A DNA stretch of 64,000 nucleotides from Caviibacter abscessus (lineage in GTDB: Bacteria > Fusobacteriota > Fusobacteriia > Fusobacteriales > Leptotrichiaceae): assembly GCF_001517835.1 (NCBI RefSeq), contig NZ_LOQG01000001.1, positions 186,001-250,000 of the forward strand, written 5' to 3'. The notes under the pieces were generated by a model. The model was given only the letters and a program-made list of their open reading frames with translations. It ran no database searches and was not told the DNA's origin. A program made the translations under genes and the position numbers. Below, piece after piece: positions 35,348 to 44,878 of this stretch (position 1 is its first letter; every line of letters begins with the position of its first letter).

Positions 35348-37357
35348 ATGAAAATGAATAAAGATTATGAAAATTATCTAAATTTAAAAAAAGAAATTGA
35401 AAAATATAATTATCATTATTATGAAAAAAATGAAAGTTTAATTTCAGATAAACAATTTGATGATTTATTAAAAAAATTAGTTGAAATTGAAAAATTGCAT
35501 CCTGAATATATTGATGAATCCTCTCCTACTGAACATGTGGGTGGATACGTTAATGAAAAATTTTCAAAAGTTAAGCATAATGCAGCTATGTTAAGTTTAG
35601 CTAATACATATAACATAAATGATATAAAAGATTTTAATAATAGGATTCAAAAGTTATTAAATTCTAATAATAAAATAGAATATGTTCTTGAGTTAAAGCT
35701 TGATGGAATAAGTATAAGTATAATTTATGAAAATGGTATACTTGTTAGAGCTGTAACACGTGGTGATGGTATTTATGGAGAAGATGTTACAGAAAATGTA
35801 ATGCAAATAAAAAATATCCCTCACAAACTAAATAAAAATATAAATATTGAAGTACGTGGTGAAATTGTATTTCCTATTTCTAAATTTAATAAATTAAATG
35901 AATTAAGAGAAATAAATGGAGAACCTGTTTTTGCAAATCCTAGAAATGCTGCTTCAGGTACTATAAGACAGCTTGATATGAATGTTGTAAAAGAAAGAGA
36001 TTTAGATTGTTATTTATACTATGTTGTAAATTCTCAGGATTTTGGTATTAAAACTCATATGGAGAGCATTAATTTATTAAAAGACTTAGGATTTAATACA
36101 ACTGGTGTATTTGAAATATATAATGATTTCTCTGATATTGAACATGCAATTGAAATTTGGAATACAAAAAGAAAAAAATTGGATTATGAAACAGATGGTT
36201 TAGTTTTAAAAATAAATGATATTACTTTATATGAAAAATTAGGTTATACTGCTAAGAGTCCAAGATGGGCTATTGCATATAAATTTAAACCTGATCAAGC
36301 GATTACCAAAATAATTTCTATTGATTATCAAGTTGGTAGAACAGGCGTAGTTACTCCTGTTGCGAATTTTGAACCTGCAAATTTATCAGGTTCAGTTGTA
36401 AAACGTGCTTCTTTACACAATTTTGATGAAATTTATAAAAAAGATATAAGAATTTTTGATACTGTGGTTGTTGAAAAAGCTGCTGAAATTATACCTCAAG
36501 TAATAAATGTTTTATTTGAAAAAAGAACAGGTATAGAAAAAAGAATTGAAAAACCCAAATTATGTCCAAGTTGTGGATATGAATTACATTCATTTGAAAA
36601 CATAATAGCATTAAAATGTATAAATCCTTATTGTCCTGAACAATTAACACGACTTATTGAATATTTTGTTTCAAGAGATTGTATGAATATAAAAGGTCTT
36701 GGAACAAAAATAATAAGAAAACTTATTGATTTAGGGTTAATAACTAATATCCTTGATTTATATAATTTAAAAAATCTTAAAGATGAATTAATACAAATTG
36801 ATAAAATGGGCGAAAAAAATGTTGAAAATTTACTTAACAGCATTGAAAAAAGTATAAATAATTCTTTTGATAAAGTAATTTATTCTTTAGGAATTAATTA
36901 TGTTGGAAAAACTACTGCTTCTTTAATATGCGATAGATACCAAAATATTGATGATTTAATAGACGCTGATGTCAAAGCTTTATCTCAAATAAAAGGTGTT
37001 GGAGAAAAAGTTGCAAATTCTGTATACTCATATTTTAGAAATGCAAATTCAATTAGAATAATTAATGGACTTAAAGAAATTGGTTTTAATCTAAAAAATG
37101 TCAAACAAGAAAAACTGTTTAACAATAATATATCAGGTAAATCTTTCTTAGCAACTGGTACATTTACTAATTTTAAAAGGGAAGATATAAAAGAAATTAT
37201 AAATAAGTATAACGGTGTATACTTAAGTGCTGTTTCAAAAAATTTAGACTACTTAATTGCTGGAGAAAAAGCAGGTTCTAAACTTGAAAAAGCCACTAAC
37301 TTAGGTATAAAAATTTTAACAGAAGATGAATTTTTAATATTATTAGGAAAAAATTAA
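35348..37357 (+). CDS. ligA: NAD-dependent DNA ligase
   Basis: LigA seals nicks in replication and repair using NAD. The ~669-residue protein has the adenylation motif KLDGIS (Lys about 115), the OB-fold, the four-cysteine zinc finger (CPSCGYE and CINPYCPEQ), helix-hairpin-helix repeats and a C-terminal BRCT domain. The first ATG (35348) lies just after the guaB stop, with no clear ribosome site; a GTG at 35345 and an ATG at 35354 are alternatives. It overlaps the next gene as TAATG. Confidence 0.95.
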   Translation: MKMNKDYENYLNLKKEIEKYNYHYYEKNESLISDKQFDDLLKKLVEIEKLHPEYIDESSPTEHVGGYVNEKFSKVKHNAAMLSLANTYNINDIKDFNNRIQKLLNSNNKIEYVLELKLDGISISIIYENGILVRAVTRGDGIYGEDVTENVMQIKNIPHKLNKNINIEVRGEIVFPISKFNKLNELREINGEPVFANPRNAASGTIRQLDMNVVKERDLDCYLYYVVNSQDFGIKTHMESINLLKDLGFNTTGVFEIYNDFSDIEHAIEIWNTKRKKLDYETDGLVLKINDITLYEKLGYTAKSPRWAIAYKFKPDQAITKIISIDYQVGRTGVVTPVANFEPANLSGSVVKRASLHNFDEIYKKDIRIFDTVVVEKAAEIIPQVINVLFEKRTGIEKRIEKPKLCPSCGYELHSFENIIALKCINPYCPEQLTRLIEYFVSRDCMNIKGLGTKIIRKLIDLGLITNILDLYNLKNLKDELIQIDKMGEKNVENLLNSIEKSINNSFDKVIYSLGINYVGKTTASLICDRYQNIDDLIDADVKALSQIKGVGEKVANSVYSYFRNANSIRIINGLKEIGFNLKNVKQEKLFNNNISGKSFLATGTFTNFKREDIKEIINKYNGVYLSAVSKNLDYLIAGEKAGSKLEKATNLGIKILTEDEFLILLGKN

Positions 37358-38040
37358 TGATTTATAAATTAGAAACTTTTGGAATGCTACATATATTTTT
37401 AATGTTATATTCTGTCATTTTGTTTATAACATTTACACAAATTCCAAAATTATTATCAAAAAAACATTTAAACACATACACAATATTATTTGGTATATTT
37501 TTACTTATACTAAAAATTTTGGATTCTTATGTAGTTTATAAATATGAAAATTATGGACTGCTTAGTATATTGCCACTACATTTGTGCAATATATCTTTAA
37601 TAATTGGTGCTATATTTCTTATAACTAAAAATGAGATTTTGTTTAATATTCTTTACTTTTTCTCGTTTGGAGCAATACTTGCAATAATATTTCCTGATTA
37701 CACTACATTTAATTGCTGGTATTATCCATTAATATATATGTCAACACATACTTTTGAATATGTAATACTTATATATAGTATACTCTATCTTAACGTATCT
37801 ATTACACAAAAAGGATATAATATTACAAAATTATTTATGTTTGCACTAATATTAATAAATACATTTATAAATCATAAATTTAACACTAATTTTATGTTTT
37901 TAAATGACTATGCTGTACCATTTTTAAAATTTATAAAGCCTTTAGTACTTTATAAAATATTAATTATATTAACATATTTTATCATATATAGAATTATGTA
38001 TAACCACGCTATAAAAAAACAAGGAGAACAAAAAATATGA
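37357..38040 (+). CDS. YwaF/TIGR02206-like integral membrane protein
   Basis: The 227-residue protein has about seven hydrophobic segments and matches the YwaF pattern: LLSILPLHLCNISLIIGAIF near 70, FGAILAIIFPDYTTFNCWYYP, STHTFEYVILIY and NHKFNTNFMFLN. Members have no proven role. It overlaps ligA at its start and asnA at its end (ATGA), so it is translated as part of the guaB-ligA-asnA series. A multidrug or ion role cannot be inferred. Confidence 0.7.
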   Translation: MIYKLETFGMLHIFLMLYSVILFITFTQIPKLLSKKHLNTYTILFGIFLLILKILDSYVVYKYENYGLLSILPLHLCNISLIIGAIFLITKNEILFNILYFFSFGAILAIIFPDYTTFNCWYYPLIYMSTHTFEYVILIYSILYLNVSITQKGYNITKLFMFALILINTFINHKFNTNFMFLNDYAVPFLKFIKPLVLYKILIILTYFIIYRIMYNHAIKKQGEQKI

Positions 38041-39041
38041 ACATAAAAATACAAAAAAAATATGAACCAATATTCAATATACTTGATATGGAAATAGCAA
38101 TAAAACAAATTAAAGATTTCTTTGAAGTTGAACTTGCAAAAGCTTTAAATTTAACTAGAATATCAGCACCTTTATTTGTACGTTTAGATTCAGGTTTAAA
38201 TGATACATTAAATGGGATTGAAAGACCTGTTAGCTTTGATATGAAAGAAGAACCTAATCAAACTATTGAAATTGTTCACTCTCTTGCAAAATGGAAAAGA
38301 TATGCACTTAAAAGATATGGATTTAAGGAAGGTTTCGGCTTATATACAGACATGAATGCTATAAGAAGAGATGAAGACTTAGATAATATTCATTCTATAT
38401 ATGTAGACCAATGGGATTGGGAATTTATTATTAATAATAGCAACAGAAATATTGAATTTTTAAAAGAAGTTGTAAAAAAAATATATTCAGTTCTTTTAAA
38501 AACTGAAGAAATGTTAAAAGAAAAATACCCTACTAAATATACTCCATTTTTAGCAAAAGAAATACATTTTATTACTTCACAAGAGTTAGAAGATATGTAT
38601 CCAACTTTAACAACTAAAGAACGTGAAAAAGAAATTACTAAAAAATATGGTGCCGTATTTCTTATGCAAATAGGAGATATTTTAAATTCAGGTCAAAAAC
38701 ATGATGGTCGTGCTCCTGATTATGATGATTGGAAATTAAATGGAGATATATTAGTATACAATGAAATACTTGATATCGCTTTTGAAATTTCTTCAATGGG
38801 TATAAGAGTTGATAAAACTTCATTAAAAAGTCAACTTGATTTATGTAATATAAAAAACTATACTAACTTTCATAAAATGCTTTTAAATGATGAGTTACCT
38901 CTTACAATAGGTGGCGGTATAGGTCAATCAAGATTATGTATGTTATTTTTAAAAACTGCTCATATAGGAGAGGTGCAAGCTTCATTATGGACTGCTGAAA
39001 TTGAAAAAGATTGTGAAAAATTAGGTATTAATTTATTATAA
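38037..39041 (+). CDS. asnA: Aspartate-ammonia ligase (asparagine synthetase A)
   Basis: AsnA makes asparagine from aspartate, ammonia and ATP. The 334-residue protein has the class II synthetase-like fold: SAPLFVRLDSGLNDTLNG, SLAKWKRYALKRYGF, YTDMNAIRRDEDLDNIHSIYVDQWDWE split over about 100-127, and the motif-3 region GGGIGQSRLCMLFL near 298. The length is normal. It ends the plus-strand series before a strong terminator. Confidence 0.95.
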   Translation: MNIKIQKKYEPIFNILDMEIAIKQIKDFFEVELAKALNLTRISAPLFVRLDSGLNDTLNGIERPVSFDMKEEPNQTIEIVHSLAKWKRYALKRYGFKEGFGLYTDMNAIRRDEDLDNIHSIYVDQWDWEFIINNSNRNIEFLKEVVKKIYSVLLKTEEMLKEKYPTKYTPFLAKEIHFITSQELEDMYPTLTTKEREKEITKKYGAVFLMQIGDILNSGQKHDGRAPDYDDWKLNGDILVYNEILDIAFEISSMGIRVDKTSLKSQLDLCNIKNYTNFHKMLLNDELPLTIGGGIGQSRLCMLFLKTAHIGEVQASLWTAEIEKDCEKLGINLL

Positions 39042-39050
39042 AAAATAAAG

Positions 39051-39090
39051 ATAATGTATAAATTAAATTTGTTTATACATTATTTTTTTA
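39051..39090 (+). terminator. Terminator after asnA
   Basis: A perfect 12-bp AT-rich stem (39051-39062 with 39072-39083) with a 9-base loop, followed by seven T. Confidence 0.85.
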
Positions 39091-39132
39091 TTAAAATGAA
39101 AAGCCTAAGCTAGTTATAAACTAAATTAGGCT
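39086..39132 (-). terminator. Terminator after ulaG-ulaE-ulaF
   Basis: AGCCTAA (39102-39108) pairs with TTAGGCT (39126-39132), with an inner CTAG/TTAG extension. TTTTCATTTTAATAAA follows on the minus strand. It faces the asnA terminator. Confidence 0.7.
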
Positions 39133-39167
39133 CTTACAAAAATTATATTTTAATTTTTATCATCTTT

Positions 39168-39857
39168 TCAATCATTACCATAGTAAGCATCTTTACCGTG
39201 TTTTCTGAAATAATGTTTATCTTGTATTATTTTAGGTGCTTCACAAACATCTTTATTTAACAATTCTGTTAAAAGTGCCATTTTTGCTACTTCTTCTAAT
39301 ACAACTGCATTATATACAGCTTTTTTGGCATTTTCTCCCCATGCAAATGATCCATGATTTCTACATAAAATTGCAGGTGTTGCAACATAATCTAAATCTT
39401 TAAAAGTTTCTATTATAACTTTACCTGTATTTTTTTCATATCCACTATCTATTTCTTCTTTTGTAAGATTTCTACTGCAAGGAACACTTCCATATATGCT
39501 GTCAGCATGAGTTGTCCCGTAACAAGGAATATCTCTACCTGCTTGTGCAAAACTTGTAGCCCAAGTTGAGTGAGTATGAACTATTGCTCCTATATTTTCA
39601 AAGGCCTTATATAATTCTAAATGTGTTGGTGTGTCTGATGATGGTTTATATTTTCCTTCGACTGCATTTCCATTAAGATCAACTACTACCATATCTTCAT
39701 ATGTCAGTTTTTCATATTCAACGCCACTTGGTTTAATTACAAAAAGACCTTTTTCTCTATCTATTTCACTAACATTTCCCCAAGTAAATTTTACTAAATT
39801 ATATTTAGGTAAATCCATATTAGCTTTGTATACTCTTTTTTTTAGTTCTTCTAACAT
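39168..39857 (-). CDS. ulaF: L-ribulose-5-phosphate 4-epimerase
   Basis: UlaF interconverts L-ribulose 5-phosphate and D-xylulose 5-phosphate, the last step that passes ascorbate carbon to the pentose phosphate pathway. The 229-residue protein has the class II aldolase-like fold with KPSGVEYEKL, SDTPTHLELY, and the zinc histidines in VHTHSTWATSFAQ (near residue 95) and RNHGSFAWG. AraD and SgbE are close relatives; the ulaG-ulaE context decides for UlaF. It overlaps ulaE by seven bases. Confidence 0.92.
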   Translation of the reverse strand: MLEELKKRVYKANMDLPKYNLVKFTWGNVSEIDREKGLFVIKPSGVEYEKLTYEDMVVVDLNGNAVEGKYKPSSDTPTHLELYKAFENIGAIVHTHSTWATSFAQAGRDIPCYGTTHADSIYGSVPCSRNLTKEEIDSGYEKNTGKVIIETFKDLDYVATPAILCRNHGSFAWGENAKKAVYNAVVLEEVAKMALLTELLNKDVCEAPKIIQDKHYFRKHGKDAYYGND

Positions 39858-40708
39858 TTAGTTTCACCCTCTATTTCATCTAGCATTTTTCTAAATGTTT
39901 TAACGGCAAATTTTAAATCAACTGTAAAATCTTCTGCCCCTGTATACCATAATTCAGTCACATATCTTCTAACACCTAAATTCCATAGAGCTGTCAGACA
40001 TTCTTTAAAATTAACATGCCCTGTTAAAAATGGAATTTCTCTATAATGCCCCGGTATACTTTCTTTTATATGTGCTGCAACTGTTAAAGATTCTCCTTCG
40101 TTTATATCATCTAATACATCATGACCATATATTAATGATGAATTTTTAATATTTCCAAGGTCAGGATATATTTTTAAAAATGGAGAATTTATTTTATTTA
40201 CAATTATTTTTGCTTTTTTCACTGTATCCATAAAATCAGTTTCCATAGTTTCAAAAGCAAGTATAATTCCGTATTTTGATGCAATTTCTACAGCCTTTTT
40301 TAAATTATGTATAAAAAGTTTTTTTGTTTCTTCGTTCCCCTTTTCATAATATACATCATAACCTGCTAACTGTATTATTCTAACACCTAAAGAATCTGCT
40401 AATTTAATTGCTTTAGTTATAATCTCCATACTTTTTAATCTTGTATTTTTATCTAATGAACCCATTGGATATTTTCTTTGCCCTGATAAGCAAAGACTTC
40501 TTATAGGAAAATCCACTCTTTTCATCGCAAATACTAATTCATCAACAGTTTTTTTATCCCAATCTAATCTTGATAATTTTTCTTCTGTTTCATCTACACT
40601 TAATTCTAAAAAATCATATCCTAATTCTTTTGCATATTTAAGTTTTTCTTCAATTGTAAGGCTATTTGGCATAGCTTTTTCATAAACACCTAAAACATAA
40701 TTTCTCAT
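39851..40708 (-). CDS. ulaE: L-ribulose-5-phosphate (L-xylulose-5-phosphate) 3-epimerase
   Basis: UlaE converts L-xylulose 5-phosphate to L-ribulose 5-phosphate. From ATG 40708 (ribosome site AAGGCGATTGAA) it has 285 residues; a longer reading would run into ulaG and lacks a ribosome site. The TIM-barrel shows GVYEKAMPNSLTIEEKL, DFLELSVDETEEKLSRLDW, SGQRKYPMGS, FETMETDFMDTVKK and PDLGN with the metal ligands of the family. It lies between ulaG and ulaF, giving a full catabolic set. Confidence 0.93.
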   Translation of the reverse strand: MRNYVLGVYEKAMPNSLTIEEKLKYAKELGYDFLELSVDETEEKLSRLDWDKKTVDELVFAMKRVDFPIRSLCLSGQRKYPMGSLDKNTRLKSMEIITKAIKLADSLGVRIIQLAGYDVYYEKGNEETKKLFIHNLKKAVEIASKYGIILAFETMETDFMDTVKKAKIIVNKINSPFLKIYPDLGNIKNSSLIYGHDVLDDINEGESLTVAAHIKESIPGHYREIPFLTGHVNFKECLTALWNLGVRRYVTELWYTGAEDFTVDLKFAVKTFRKMLDEIEGETKC

Positions 40709-40718
40709 TTCAATCGCC

Positions 40719-41780
40719 TTATAATATTTGAATAAATGGTAAATCAGGTTCGATTTCAAAAGCATCTTCAAATCCACGAGGATACATATATTCCATATCA
40801 TCTTTATTATCAGGGAATATGAATTTACCTCCAGGTTGCCAAATATATGGTTTGAATGTATATTTCATTCTATTTTTTCTCATATTCCATAATACTTGTA
40901 TTTCTTTAGGATCAGCCATGAAATTAGTCCATATATCATGATGAATTGGTATAACTACTTGAGTATCTAAACTTTCAGCTACTCTTAAAACATCTGAAGC
41001 TGTTAATTTGTCTGTCATTCCTCTAGGATTTTCACCATATCCTACTAAAGCTACATCAATTTTATGATCTCTTGCATGTTTAACATAATAATTTGAGTAA
41101 TGTGAATCCCCTGCATGGTAAATATTTCCACCAGATGTCTTAACTAAGTAATTTACCGCCATATCATTCATATCAGGAGGCATATGACCTTTTAAAACTA
41201 CATCATCTTCAACTGTTAATAACATAGTTCTATCAAAAGATTCTAACATAACTATTTCCATGTCTTTTATTTTAACAACATCTCCTGGTCTTACAGTTAC
41301 AATTCTATCCTCAGGAACTCCCCACTTTCTCCATAGTTGTGCACAAGTTTTTGGACCTATAAATTTTGCTTCAGGGCAATTTTGAGTAATTGCTGCTGCG
41401 ACATTAACATCTATATGATCACTATGACTATGTGTTGCAAGAATAGCATCTATTTTAGTTATTTTAAAAGGATCTATTAAACAAGGTGTATTTCTTAAAT
41501 TAGGTTGTAATTTAACACACCCTACTGCTCTTTGATGTTGGTGTTTTTCTTTCATGAATTTATTTGTTTTTGTTCTTTTTCCTGTTGACAACCATAAGTC
41601 AATACAAATATTTGCATCGCCTTCTGTTTTAATCCAAGTTCCCATATTTCCAAGCCACCACATGGCAACTTTATTTTTTTCAACTATTTCTTCATCTATT
41701 TCTTCATTAATCCAAGTTCCCCATTCTGGGAATGTATTTAGTATCCAACTTTCTCTAGTTATCTCATTTACTTTTGACAA
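40719..41780 (-). CDS. ulaG: L-ascorbate-6-phosphate lactonase
   Basis: UlaG opens the lactone of L-ascorbate 6-phosphate after PTS uptake. The 353-residue protein is a metallo-beta-lactamase-fold hydrolase with the metal-binding [10 protein letters not shown] near residues 117-126 and [12 protein letters not shown]. The start is TTG at 41780: the N-terminus [20 protein letters not shown] matches E. coli UlaG from its first residues, and AAGGAAGTGATTTAA is a strong ribosome site. It leads a ulaG-ulaE-ulaF unit with a terminator at its end. Confidence 0.94.
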   Translation of the reverse strand: MSKVNEITRESWILNTFPEWGTWINEEIDEEIVEKNKVAMWWLGNMGTWIKTEGDANICIDLWLSTGKRTKTNKFMKEKHQHQRAVGCVKLQPNLRNTPCLIDPFKITKIDAILATHSHSDHIDVNVAAAITQNCPEAKFIGPKTCAQLWRKWGVPEDRIVTVRPGDVVKIKDMEIVMLESFDRTMLLTVEDDVVLKGHMPPDMNDMAVNYLVKTSGGNIYHAGDSHYSNYYVKHARDHKIDVALVGYGENPRGMTDKLTASDVLRVAESLDTQVVIPIHHDIWTNFMADPKEIQVLWNMRKNRMKYTFKPYIWQPGGKFIFPDNKDDMEYMYPRGFEDAFEIEPDLPFIQIL

Positions 41781-41807
41781 TTAAATCACTTCCTTAAAAT
41801 TAAATTA

Positions 41808-41841
41808 GAACGGTTAAAAAATTTATTATTATTTACTTACA
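41808..41841. promoter_or_regulatory. Motif upstream of ulaG, shared with the ulaC promoter region
   Basis: GAACGGTT at 41808-41815 is followed by AAAAAATTTATT and TTTACTTACA through 41841. The same elements occur upstream of ulaC (46894-46933), suggesting a common regulator site for both ascorbate units. A TATAAT lies just beyond on the minus strand. Confidence 0.45.
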
Positions 41842-41937
41842 TTATTATTATATTTTAAAATTAGGATATTTAAAGTTCAATATGGTTATATGCGTATGTT
41901 CATATTTAAACCAAAATATACTATATACCTTGTTTTA

Positions 41938-41974
41938 TAATAAAAAAGACTTATATTTAAAATATATAAGTCTT
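41938..41974 (-). terminator. Terminator after the ascorbate PTS/regulator operon
   Basis: A perfect 11-bp stem (41946-41956 with 41964-41974) with a 7-base loop, followed on the minus strand by TTTTTTATT. Confidence 0.85.
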
Positions 41975-41983
41975 GTGATTTTT

Positions 41984-43459
41984 TTATAATATATTTTCAG
42001 TTATTTTTAATATATTTGTAAATATATCAATTAAATTTTCATTACTTAATAAGTAATCAACGTATACTACGCCATTTTTATACTTAATATCATCTTCTGT
42101 AGATATTATTAAATCAATATTATCCGTATTGTATTTAGAAAATTTTGATTTATCAATAATATCAATAATTTGTATATTTGAAAAAAGTTTTTCTAAATTT
42201 GATACTAATAATTTTTTTATAATATTACCTTCATTTGTTATTATAAGTATATTAATTTTTTTTACTATATTTACTACTCTTGCAAGATTTAAGCTAATTA
42301 TAGAAATATCATCATCATTAAAATCTAAATTATTAGTTTTCGATATTTTTTTTACAATATCAAATACACTTTTGTATTCTTTTTTTACTTTATCTACATT
42401 TATATCTTGTGATATTATATTGTATTTTCTTCTAAATCCCATTACTTTTAAATAAGTTACCAGATCATTTGATATTTGTATTTTATCATTTATTTTAAAT
42501 TTTGTTTCATTTTCAAAATTACTAATTAACATGTTTGCAATTTCTCTTAGCTTTTCATAATCTTTACTATCATTATGCGAATCAGTAATTTTACCAGTAC
42601 ATAAAACAATTAAAGTAAATAGCATTATAATCTTATCGTTATATTCTAAATTAAAATCTCTACTAAAAGTATATAAAGTATCTTTTAATATTTTATATTC
42701 AAGTCTTTCCTTTAAAACCATTAACTCTTTTTCTATATCTTTATTTTTTATTCTAACTGCAAACAAATATAAATAAGGAAAAGAAAAAATAAAATGTTCA
42801 GTTTCTTTTACACTTACTTTTTTCCCTAATTTTTCTTGCAAAATATAAAACTCATTTATCAGTGATTCAATAAATTCATCAGAAAAAACAATGCTTGTAT
42901 TTTTATAAAGATTTTGAATAAAATCAAAATATTTATAATTTTTTAATTCAGAAATTTTTTTTAAAATTGTATATATATATTGTATTTGAATTAATTCAGG
43001 TCCTACTATTCTATAGCCACCTTTATTAGCTGAACTTATTTTAATTTTATTATTAAATTTTTTTAATTTGGATTTTATGTAATTAATATCTGACAATATA
43101 GAATTTTTGCTAACCATAAATGTATTAACCAAGAAATCTAAAGTCTGTTTTTTTGGATTTGTTGCAATTAATAAAGTTATAGCTAACTCTCTTTCTAATT
43201 TACTTAATATATATTCTTTGTCCAGTATTAAATTTCTTAAAATTTCGCTTTGCTTATTATTTATAACTATTCCATTTTTTTTATCATTTACTATAATCTC
43301 AATATTTAATTTTGATAATTCAATATTAATTTTTTCTAAATTATAATAAACAATTCTTCTGCTTTTTCCAATTTTTTTTGCAAGTTCAGTTACAGTTTGC
43401 TCTTTTTGAGAAATTAATAAAAGATTTATTAAGTCATAAAGTGCCTTATCAATATACAT
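41984..43459 (-). CDS. PRD-containing BglG/MtlR-type transcriptional regulator
   Basis: The 491-residue protein has an N-terminal winged helix (QTVTELAKKIGKSRRIVYYNLEKIN, about 18-43), a second HTH, two PRD modules (about 180-390), and a C-terminal EIIB-like fold (INILIITNEG) that lacks the phosphorylated cysteine. Such proteins activate sugar operons when phosphorylated by PTS components. It is the last gene of the ulaC-ulaA-ulaB-propeller unit, so it most likely controls ascorbate genes. The missing EIIB cysteine suggests regulation through the PRDs only. Confidence 0.82.
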   Translation of the reverse strand: MYIDKALYDLINLLLISQKEQTVTELAKKIGKSRRIVYYNLEKINIELSKLNIEIIVNDKKNGIVINNKQSEILRNLILDKEYILSKLERELAITLLIATNPKKQTLDFLVNTFMVSKNSILSDINYIKSKLKKFNNKIKISSANKGGYRIVGPELIQIQYIYTILKKISELKNYKYFDFIQNLYKNTSIVFSDEFIESLINEFYILQEKLGKKVSVKETEHFIFSFPYLYLFAVRIKNKDIEKELMVLKERLEYKILKDTLYTFSRDFNLEYNDKIIMLFTLIVLCTGKITDSHNDSKDYEKLREIANMLISNFENETKFKINDKIQISNDLVTYLKVMGFRRKYNIISQDINVDKVKKEYKSVFDIVKKISKTNNLDFNDDDISIISLNLARVVNIVKKINILIITNEGNIIKKLLVSNLEKLFSNIQIIDIIDKSKFSKYNTDNIDLIISTEDDIKYKNGVVYVDYLLSNENLIDIFTNILKITENIL

Positions 43460-43477
43460 TTTTCTCCTATTCTTTTA

Positions 43478-44521
43478 TCATTCAACTATGTATAGGGCAA
43501 TTTCATCAATTTCCCTATTTGCAGCTATTATGTATTCTTTATTATCTTTAACAAAATAATTTACATTTGCAGCTCCCACGTTTTCATCAATTACATTGTA
43601 AACATAATCACCATTTTCGTAATGTAAAATAAAAGTTTTCATTTCTGATCTTCTATTACCGATTACTACTACATTTTTACCTTTAATTTGCCCACCCCAT
43701 ATTGCATGTAAAAATTCAATATCTTCAGGAAACTCTTTATGCAATACATATTTACCGTTTATTTTCTTATATACTCTTAATTTATGACCATGAAATGGTG
43801 AAAATGCAACTAATTCTTTTTGACCGTCACCATCTAAATCTATTAATGTTGCATCACTTGCTGCGTCATTTACTAAACAATCAACTTTCCATTTTTCACC
43901 TTTTCTTGCAGGTGGAGTATATAAATATATTCCATTATCACATGAAATTATACCTTTTTCAATACCATCTTCTACTATTTTATAATATCCGTGATTTTTC
44001 AACATATTTTCTTGTATAATTTCACAATCTTTTTCAGTAATTACAGGACTATTTTCTAAATCTTCTGGCAACTCTGTAAAATATGTCTTCCCCGGACTTC
44101 TCCAATCATCTTTATATTCATGAGCTGATTTTAAAGCACAAACTAAAAAGTACTTTGTTCCATCTAATCCTTTTAACACATCAAATCTATGTGCAAAAGG
44201 TACATCAGCAATTACTCTAACTTTAAAATTATAATTTTCATCTCCACTTACATATACTACTTTTGCTTGAGTTGAATCATTTGGAGAATAAAATTGTTGT
44301 GTTGCAAGAAAGCTTCCATTAGTATTTTCTAATGGAACTATACTCATAGTTCCTCCAGGACCGTCCCATATTGTAGCTTTTCTTTCAAAATTATGATTAT
44401 ATATATAGCATTGATCTTGTTTTTCAGCTGCTACGACTATATGATGTTCGTTATTGTACGTTATATTTGCAATGCAATAACATTTTGTTAAATGGTCTAA
44501 TACTTGTTTTGTTATCTTCAT
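43478..44521 (-). CDS. Cytoplasmic FG-GAP-like beta-propeller protein in the ascorbate operon
   Basis: From ATG 44521 (ribosome site GAAAGGAATTTAT) the protein has 347 residues, no signal peptide and no membrane segment. It consists of beta-rich repeats; one carries the calcium-type loop DLDGDGQKELVAFSP near residue 227. Aromatic and charged blocks such as HAIWGGQIKGKNVVVIGNRR resemble FG-GAP/VCBS blades. It lies between ulaB and the PRD regulator. No known ascorbate enzyme has this shape; it could bind a sugar acid, act as a lactonase-like enzyme, or modulate the regulator. Confidence 0.7.
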   Translation of the reverse strand: MKITKQVLDHLTKCYCIANITYNNEHHIVVAAEKQDQCYIYNHNFERKATIWDGPGGTMSIVPLENTNGSFLATQQFYSPNDSTQAKVVYVSGDENYNFKVRVIADVPFAHRFDVLKGLDGTKYFLVCALKSAHEYKDDWRSPGKTYFTELPEDLENSPVITEKDCEIIQENMLKNHGYYKIVEDGIEKGIISCDNGIYLYTPPARKGEKWKVDCLVNDAASDATLIDLDGDGQKELVAFSPFHGHKLRVYKKINGKYVLHKEFPEDIEFLHAIWGGQIKGKNVVVIGNRRSEMKTFILHYENGDYVYNVIDENVGAANVNYFVKDNKEYIIAANREIDEIALYIVE

Positions 44522-44575
44522 ATAAATTCCTTTCAATATTAATTTATTAAAGGCAGGTAATACCTGCCTTTAATA

Positions 44576-44866
44576 TTATGAAATAATTCCTGCTTCTTTT
44601 AATTTTTCTTCCATTTCTTTATCAGATATTGGGTTTTTAAGTCCTATTACTTTTTTACCTGCTTCAACTGCTTGGTTAAATTCCTTTATAAATGCCAAAG
44701 GACATAATGTCACATCATACATTTTAGCTTGTCCCTTACCTTCTGATAAAGAACAGTGATGTATTTTAGTACATTGTATATTGTTTCTTTTTATTACTTT
44801 TTCTGCTGTTAGTTTCATCATTAAGCTTGTTCCTGCACCATTTGCACATGCTACTAAAAATGTCAT
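44576..44866 (-). CDS. ulaB: Ascorbate PTS EIIB component
   Basis: The 96-residue cytosolic EIIB passes phosphate from EIIA to the incoming ascorbate. The phosphorylated cysteine is in ACANGAGTSLMMK (Cys about 7). Its length and loop fit the SgaB/UlaB group. It follows ulaA by 12 bases and precedes the beta-propeller gene. Confidence 0.92.
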   Translation of the reverse strand: MTFLVACANGAGTSLMMKLTAEKVIKRNNIQCTKIHHCSLSEGKGQAKMYDVTLCPLAFIKEFNQAVEAGKKVIGLKNPISDKEMEEKLKEAGIIS

Positions 44867-44878
44867 ACCTTATCCCCC

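Noticed and set aside
36628-36843. 71-codon minus-strand frame within ligA
   Set aside because: Antisense to the zinc-finger and HhH region of LigA, with no start signal.
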